Program-made: the position numbers and the translations under genes
Assembly (NCBI GenBank): GCA_036378735.1
Contig: DASUVX010000006.1
Span: forward strand, 1 to 10,603
Direction: 5' to 3'
DNA from: GCA-003244245 sp036378735
GTDB taxonomy: Bacteria; Actinomycetota; Actinomycetes; Mycobacteriales; Pseudonocardiaceae
Length of the DNA stretch: 10,603 bases
Shown: positions 6,298 through 10,603 of the stretch, piece by piece
Numbering within the stretch: position 1 is the first letter of the stretch
How the letters are laid out: each line of letters opens with the position of its first letter
The notes under the pieces: model-generated
The model's database searches: none
Seen by the model: only the letters and a program-made list of their open reading frames with translations
What the model was told of the DNA's origin: nothing

Positions 6298-6365
6298 ACC
6301 CCGACATGGAGACATATCGGGGTAAAAGGGGGTCGGTTTACCCCGATATGTCTCCATGTCGGGGT
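6298..6365. repeat. Palindromic hairpin element, copy 2
   Basis: Two 29-bp arms (6298-6326 and 6337-6365) are perfect reverse complements separated by the 10-nt loop AGGGGGTCGG. The left arm differs from copy 1 at one of 28 aligned positions: A6324 here, G4821 there. The right arm has the matching partner change, T6339 here and C4836 there, so the stem stays paired. Copy 2 also lacks the single arm mismatch of copy 1. The element lies between the methyltransferase remnant on the plus strand and livF on the minus strand, overlapping the livF 3' end. Confidence 0.92.
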
Positions 6366-7066
6366 AGGTAGGACTGTTGGATGCGGGGGTCGGTGCGGAG
6401 CTGGGGGGATGGGCCGGACAGCGCGATGGTGCCGGTTTCCAGGACGTAGCCGCGGGTGGAGACCGACAGCGCGATGTCGACGTCCTGCTCGACCAGCAGG
6501 ATGGCGGTGCCGGCCGCGGCGATATCCGGCAATGTGCGCAGGATCTCGTCGACCACCAGCGGCGCCAATCCCAGCGAAAGCTCATCGATCATGATAAGCG
6601 CGGGTCGGTTCATCAGACCGCGGGCGATCGCGCACATCTGCTGCTCGCCGCCGGACAGCGTGCCGGCGACCTGGTTGAGCCGGCCGGCCAAGGCAGGGAA
6701 CAGTCCCAGCACCCGGTCGAGATGGGCGCTGTGCCGAGCCCACCCACCCCTAGCCCACCCACCCAGCCGCAGGTTGTCGCGCACCGATAGCCCTGCGAAC
6801 AGCCGCCGACCCTCGGGGACATGCGCCAACCCGCGCCGGACCACCGCCTCCACCGGTCGCCCGGTGATGTCCGCGCCGGCGAACCGGATCCGCCCACCGG
6901 TCGCCGCGACCTGCCCGGAGATGCTGCGCAGCAGGGTGGTCTTGCCGGCCCCGTTCGAGCCGATCAGCGCGACGATCTCACGACGGGCCACCGCCACGTC
7001 GACACCGTGCAGCACCTCGACCCGCCCGTACCCAGCCGTCAGCCCGGCGACCTCCAGCAGCGTCAC
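6338..7066 (-). CDS. livF: Branched-chain amino acid-type ABC transporter ATPase LivF
   Basis: One of two cytoplasmic ATPases powering the importer. Of its 242 residues, Walker A is GSNGAGKT (36-43), the signature LSGGEQQ (137-143), Walker B ALIMIDE (156-162) and the switch segment LVEQD (191-195), all as expected for LivF. Its GTG start (7066) overlaps the livG stop as GTGA. Two oddities stand out. Residues 102-111 (GGWARGGWAR) come from a 15-bp tandem duplication. Residues 235-242 (PRHGDISG) and the TAA stop are encoded by the palindromic repeat. Homologues normally end soon after the YLG at this point, so the repeat replaced only the last few residues and the protein should remain functional. 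Confidence 0.92.
   Translation of the reverse strand: MTLLEVAGLTAGYGRVEVLHGVDVAVARREIVALIGSNGAGKTTLLRSISGQVAATGGRIRFAGADITGRPVEAVVRRGLAHVPEGRRLFAGLSVRDNLRLGGWARGGWARHSAHLDRVLGLFPALAGRLNQVAGTLSGGEQQMCAIARGLMNRPALIMIDELSLGLAPLVVDEILRTLPDIAAAGTAILLVEQDVDIALSVSTRGYVLETGTIALSGPSPQLRTDPRIQQSYLPRHGDISG
6734..6763. repeat. 15-bp tandem duplication inside livF
   Basis: Units 6734-6748 and 6749-6763 differ at one base (G6736 versus T6751). On the coding strand they give GGWAR twice (residues 102-111 of LivF). The unit length keeps the frame, and the site is a variable loop between Walker A and the signature motif. Confidence 0.8.
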
Positions 7067-7830
7067 GACTGACCGTCACGCTGCGCGTACCGGGTGCCCA
7101 GGTAAGCCTGCACCACCCGCGAATCCGACAGCACCACCTGCGGCGCCCCGCAGGTCAGCACCTCGCCGTGGTGCAGCACGCAGATCTCGTCGCTGATCGC
7201 CGCGATCGCCTTGACCACGTGCTCGACCGCCAGCACGGTGACACCCTCGCCGTCACGCAATCCGCGGATCAGCTCGACCATGGACTGGATCTCCGCGGCG
7301 CGCAGCCCGGCCATCACCTCGTCGAGCAGCAGCAGCCGGGGCCGGGCCGCCAGCGCCCGGGCCAGCTCCAAGCGTCGGGCGTCGCCGACCGGCAGTTCGG
7401 CCGGGCTGCGCGCCGCCAGCCCCGCCAGATTCAGCCGCTCCAGCACGCCATCAGCTACCTCAAACGCAACCCGCTTGGTAACTCCCCGAGTGGGGCCGTA
7501 CATCGCGGAGATTGCCACGTTCTCCCGCACCGTCATCCCGCGAAACGGTTTGACGATCTGAAAGGTCCGGACCACCCCGGCATGCGCGATTCGCCACGGC
7601 GCCGCACCGGTCACGTCCATACCGTCCACCAAGACGGTGCCGGCGCTCGGCCGCAGGTGCCCGGTGATCACGTTGATCAGGGTGGATTTGCCGGCGCCAT
7701 TCGGGCCGATCACGCCCAGGATTGTGCCCGGCTGGACGGACAGCGACACGCCCGACAACGCCCGCAGCGCCCCGAACCGGCGGCTCAGACCGCGCGTTTC
7801 GAGGATGGGTGTCTCCAAGGCAGCAGTCAC
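7063..7830 (-). CDS. livG: Branched-chain amino acid-type ABC transporter ATPase LivG
   Basis: The second ATPase of the importer, 255 residues. Walker A is GPNGAGKS (42-49), Walker B LLLLDE (166-171) and the H-loop VEH (202-204). The Q-loop region is QIVKPFRGMTVREN (91-104), typical of LivG. The signature motif reads LPVGDARRLELARAL (146-160), a relaxed form of LSGGQ as often seen in this subfamily. GTG 7830 overlaps the livM stop as GTGA, and its own TGA overlaps the livF start in the same way, so its translation is probably coupled to both neighbours. The C-terminus YLGTRYAQRDGQS is of normal length. Confidence 0.93.
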   Translation of the reverse strand: MTAALETPILETRGLSRRFGALRALSGVSLSVQPGTILGVIGPNGAGKSTLINVITGHLRPSAGTVLVDGMDVTGAAPWRIAHAGVVRTFQIVKPFRGMTVRENVAISAMYGPTRGVTKRVAFEVADGVLERLNLAGLAARSPAELPVGDARRLELARALAARPRLLLLDEVMAGLRAAEIQSMVELIRGLRDGEGVTVLAVEHVVKAIAAISDEICVLHHGEVLTCGAPQVVLSDSRVVQAYLGTRYAQRDGQS

Positions 7831-8786
7831 AGCCGGTAGGCCCGGATCGTGTCCAGCAGCCCGGACCGGCTGCGCACCCCCACGAGACCGGACGGGAACA
7901 GCAGGACAACCAGTATGATCACCGCGCCGAGCACCAGGATGTGTTCCTGCGGGTAGTGCTGGCGCAGGTACTCCGAGACGAACTGTAGCCCGACCGCGCC
8001 GACCAGCGGGCCGAGCACCGTCCCCGCGCCCCCGATCACCACCATCACGATCATGATTACCGTGATGTCCACGTCGAACAGCCGTTGCGGGTAGATGGTG
8101 ACCTGCTGGAAGGCGTACGCCGAGCCGGCCAGCCCGGTGATCGCCGCCGAGATAGCCAGCGCCACCACCTTGGCGCGGGTGGTGTTCACCCCGGCCGCCG
8201 CCGCGGCGTCCTCGTCCTGGTTGATCGCCCGCAGGCCGTAGCCGAACCGGCTGTGCGCAATCAGCGCGGCCACCGCCACGGCCAGCCCGGCCAGCGCCAG
8301 GAACAGCACGTAGAAGCCGTCATTGCCGAGCCACTCAGTGCCCCGCCCGGCGACCGTCGGCACGGTGATCCCGGCGCCCCCGCCGGTGAGCCAGCCCAGG
8401 TTGGTGACCACCTCCCGCATCCCCTCGGCCACCCCCAGCGTGGCGATGGCGAAGTAGTGCCCGCGCAGCCGTAGCAGCGGCATCCCGATCAGCGCCGCGA
8501 ACGCGGCACCCCCGAGTGCGGAGACCGGCAGCGCCGCCCAGAACGACCAGTTCGCGTGCTCCATCAGCACCGCAGTGGCATAACCGCCGAGCCCGAAGAA
8601 CACCACTTGTCCGAAGCAGGCGTAGCCGGTCAAGCCGCCAATGATGTTCCACGCCTGAGCCAGCGCGACGAACATCAGCACGGCCGTCACCACCCGCACC
8701 TGACCGGTGTAGAGCTGGCTGGGCAACACGATCATCCCGACCACTACCACCGCGCCGGCTAGCGCGGCTGCCGCCCAACGGCTCAC
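7827..8786 (-). CDS. livM: Branched-chain amino acid-type ABC transporter permease LivM
   Basis: A 319-residue inner-membrane permease with about eight to ten hydrophobic segments. Family blocks are TGYACFGQVVFFGLGGYA (53-70), RLRGHYFAIATL (107-118), the cytoplasmic coupling loop AINQDEDAAAAAGVN (187-201), and VIGGAGTVLGPLVGA (250-264). The start is taken as GTG 8786, which overlaps the livH TGA as GTGA, giving an N-terminus VSRWAAAALAGAVVVVGM that begins just before the first helix. A longer frame to 8915 would run through livH with a non-hydrophobic leader and is rejected. With LivH it forms the translocation channel. Confidence 0.92.
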   Translation of the reverse strand: MSRWAAAALAGAVVVVGMIVLPSQLYTGQVRVVTAVLMFVALAQAWNIIGGLTGYACFGQVVFFGLGGYATAVLMEHANWSFWAALPVSALGGAAFAALIGMPLLRLRGHYFAIATLGVAEGMREVVTNLGWLTGGGAGITVPTVAGRGTEWLGNDGFYVLFLALAGLAVAVAALIAHSRFGYGLRAINQDEDAAAAAGVNTTRAKVVALAISAAITGLAGSAYAFQQVTIYPQRLFDVDITVIMIVMVVIGGAGTVLGPLVGAVGLQFVSEYLRQHYPQEHILVLGAVIILVVLLFPSGLVGVRSRSGLLDTIRAYRL

Positions 8787-9670
8787 GCCGTCTCCAGCCG
8801 GGACTCGTAGAAGGCCCGGCCGGCCAGCCCGCCCGGCCGCACGATCAGCACCCCGACCAGCACCGCGAAGGCCACCGCGTTCACCCAGGTACCGGGCAGG
8901 TATTGGCCGGCCCATGCCTGCACCACGCCGAGCATCAGCCCGCCCAGCAGCGCGCCGGACATGTTGCCCAACCCGCCGAGCACCGAGATCACGAAGCTGA
9001 GCAGGGTGAACCGGGCCGCGTCGGGCGGGCTGAAGGTACCGACCAGGCCCACCATGGCGCCGGCCGCGGCGGCCAAAGCCGCGGCGATTCCTGCGGTCAG
9101 CGCGTACATGTGGCGGGCGTCGATGCCCATCAGCCGGGCCGCGGTGCGGTCCATCCCGGTGGCCAGGATGGCGATCCCGGTGCGGCTGCGCTTGGCGAAC
9201 ATCACTAACGCCAGGGTCGCCACCACCGCCAGGCCGAAGGCGATCAGCCGCCCGTAGGGCACCCGGACGTCACCGATCGCAAAAGCCTCTGACGCGTACG
9301 ACGTCGCAATCGAGCGGTAGTCGGCGCTGAAGACCACCGCCATGCCCTGCACCAGCACCAGCTGCAGCCCGAACGTCAGCAGCAGGGTCAGAAAGATCGG
9401 CGCGTTGACGATCTGGTTGATCAGCAACCGCTGCACGGCGTAGCCGATCACGAACATCACCAGCCCACCGGCCACCGCGCCGAGCAGCGGGTCCAGCCCC
9501 CAGGCGGCGTGCAGCTCCCAGGCGGTGTACGCGCCGAGCAGAACATAGGCGCCGTGGGCCAGGTTGATGACGTTCATCACGCCCCAGACCAGCGAGAAGC
9601 CGACGGCGATCATCGCGAGCAGGCCGCCCTGCAGCAGCCCGTAGATGGTGGCCTGCCACAACGAGCTCAC
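8783..9670 (-). CDS. livH: Branched-chain amino acid-type ABC transporter permease LivH
   Basis: A 295-residue inner-membrane permease. It opens with LLQGGLLAMIAVGFSLVWGVMNVINLAHG (12-40), the LivH N-terminal hallmark. Other blocks are the coupling loop ATGMDRTAARLMGID (170-184), FSPPDAARF (213-221) and VISVLGGLGNMSGALLGG (228-245), ending with the VRPGGL motif (277-282). The length is normal. Its GTG start (9670) overlaps the stop of the binding-protein gene as GTGA. It pairs with LivM to form the channel. Confidence 0.93.
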   Translation of the reverse strand: MSSLWQATIYGLLQGGLLAMIAVGFSLVWGVMNVINLAHGAYVLLGAYTAWELHAAWGLDPLLGAVAGGLVMFVIGYAVQRLLINQIVNAPIFLTLLLTFGLQLVLVQGMAVVFSADYRSIATSYASEAFAIGDVRVPYGRLIAFGLAVVATLALVMFAKRSRTGIAILATGMDRTAARLMGIDARHMYALTAGIAAALAAAAGAMVGLVGTFSPPDAARFTLLSFVISVLGGLGNMSGALLGGLMLGVVQAWAGQYLPGTWVNAVAFAVLVGVLIVRPGGLAGRAFYESRLETA

Positions 9671-10603
9671 CCGCTGGGGCCGGGCCAGATCAGCCGGCCG
9701 GCGGCCTGGTCGGCGGGCCAGACGGTGACCAGCTTGCCGTTCTGGATCTGGACGACCGACATCGGCTTGGTGACGTTCTCGCCGCGGTCGTTGAACTTCA
9801 GCGGCCCGAAGAACGACTGCTCATCCAGCCGCGCCAAGGCATCACGCACCTTGCCGGGGTCGGTCGAGCCGGCGTTGCGCACCGCGAGCACCATGGCCAG
9901 GCAGGCGGCGGTGGCCTCGGCGTTGTGGTACTCGGGATCCTGGCCGAACGCGGCTCGAAAGCCGTTGCGGTAGTCGGCAGCGGTACCGAAAAACCCGTCG
10001 GAGCCCTTGACCTCTGGCACCCACTGGCTGGAACTGAGCACACCGTTCGCCTTGGCGCCCAGCGTCGTGACGAAGTCCGGAGTCGGCGGCGCGACGGTTT
10101 CGGCGAAGCCACCGGCCGGCGTCACACCCAGCTCAGCGGCCTGCTTGACGATCGCGATCCCTTCGGCCAGATGCACCGAGCCGACGATGACGTCCGGCTT
10201 GCTTGCCTTGATTCTGGTCAAGGCGCTGGAGACGTCGGTGGCACCGGTGGGGAACTGCTGAGTCGGCAGCACGGTGAAGCCCAGGCTGCGGGCTCGGGCC
10301 TCACCGGCCGCCGCGACGGTCTTGGAGAACCCGTCGTCGGCGGAGAGGAACACCACGCTGCGCGGCTTGGGTGTGGCCAGTTCGTTGATCGCGTTGACGA
10401 TGGACGCCGCGTACACCGACGCCGGGGACAGCACCGCGAAGGTGCGCCGGTAACCGCGATCAAACAGTTTGTCGTCGGCGCCGGAGCTGTCCACCATCAC
10501 CTGGCCATTGCGCTCGATCACCGCCATGGCGGCGCCGGTGGTGGCCGAGCCGTACGGGCCGAGGATCAGCTTGTAGCCCTTGTCGTTGAACTGGTCCACC
10601 AAC
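9667..10603 (-). CDS. livK: Branched-chain amino acid-type periplasmic/lipoprotein substrate-binding protein LivK, C-terminal part
   Basis: About 312 residues lie in the window; the N-terminus, with any signal peptide or lipobox, lies beyond the right edge. The sequence fits a type I periplasmic-binding fold (Leu/Ile/Val-binding family): LILGPYGSATTGAA near the start, then an ASIVNAI helix, SVVFLSADDGFSKTVA, and VIVGSVHLAEGIAIVKQAAELG in the second lobe. The C-terminal end FFGPLKFNDRGENVTKPMSVVQIQNGKLVTVWP is also typical. It captures the solute outside the membrane and delivers it to LivHM. Ligand identity cannot be read, since this family also serves amides, urea and aromatic compounds. As first gene of the operon seen here, its promoter is outside the window. 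Confidence 0.9.
   Translation of the reverse strand, partial: LVDQFNDKGYKLILGPYGSATTGAAMAVIERNGQVMVDSSGADDKLFDRGYRRTFAVLSPASVYAASIVNAINELATPKPRSVVFLSADDGFSKTVAAAGEARARSLGFTVLPTQQFPTGATDVSSALTRIKASKPDVIVGSVHLAEGIAIVKQAAELGVTPAGGFAETVAPPTPDFVTTLGAKANGVLSSSQWVPEVKGSDGFFGTAADYRNGFRAAFGQDPEYHNAEATAACLAMVLAVRNAGSTDPGKVRDALARLDEQSFFGPLKFNDRGENVTKPMSVVQIQNGKLVTVWPADQAAGRLIWPGPSG

Noticed and set aside
4796..6365. CRISPR-like repeat pair
   Set aside because: Only two palindromic copies occur about 1.5 kb apart, with genes between them, no regular spacers and no cas genes.
4796..6365. Composite transposon or insertion sequence bounded by the palindromes
   Set aside because: No transposase or recombinase gene lies between them, and no flanking target duplication can be seen; the repeats are self-complementary rather than simple terminal inverted repeats.
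5833..6585. 250-codon minus-strand open frame
   Set aside because: It overlaps livF out of frame and crosses the palindrome. Only its last part (VapC-like FDPLPFDK) is meaningful, and that is reported as a fragment.
8787..8915. N-terminal extension of LivM
   Set aside because: It overlaps livH, gives a Gly/Arg-rich leader untypical of the family, and ignores the GTGA overlap start used at every other junction.

Overview
The window is high-GC DNA from an actinobacterium, most likely a non-tuberculous Mycobacterium. The evidence is the start of an 18-kDa-antigen-like small heat shock protein (MLMRTDPFRELD...), a short-form 6-phosphogluconate dehydrogenase resembling mycobacterial Gnd2, frequent GTG starts, and a VapC toxin remnant of mycobacterial style. 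The genus is inferred from remembered family resemblance, not from a search.

Left part (1-3696). A cut-off hsp18/hsp20 gene points left. It is divergent from a small HspR-like MerR regulator, and the 264-bp gap between them carries a SigH/SigE-type promoter and a half-conserved HAIR operator. Next is a MacB-type ABC permease on the minus strand without an adjacent ATPase. Divergent from it is a membrane isoprenylcysteine-methyltransferase-family protein, followed by a secreted trypsin-like serine protease.

Middle (3726-6365). A complete gnd-like gene is followed by a patchwork: a glyoxalase (VOC) gene fragment, an intact GNAT acetyltransferase, a frameshifted VapC toxin fragment and the 3' end of a SAM-dependent methyltransferase gene. 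Two copies of one unusual 66-68-bp near-perfect palindrome (28-29-bp arms, 10-nt loop) lie here about 1.5 kb apart. Each sits where coding sequence from both strands converges. One marks the point where the VOC fragment stops; the other supplies the last eight codons and the stop of livF. The two copies differ by a base-pair-preserving change in the stem. This repeat family is the most interesting item in the window.

Right part (6338-10603). A minus-strand branched-chain-amino-acid-type ABC importer operon runs livK (N-terminus outside the window), livH, livM, livG, livF. All four junctions are identical 4-bp GTGA overlaps, so the genes are probably translationally coupled. The substrate cannot be fixed from sequence; an amino acid or small amide is typical of the family.
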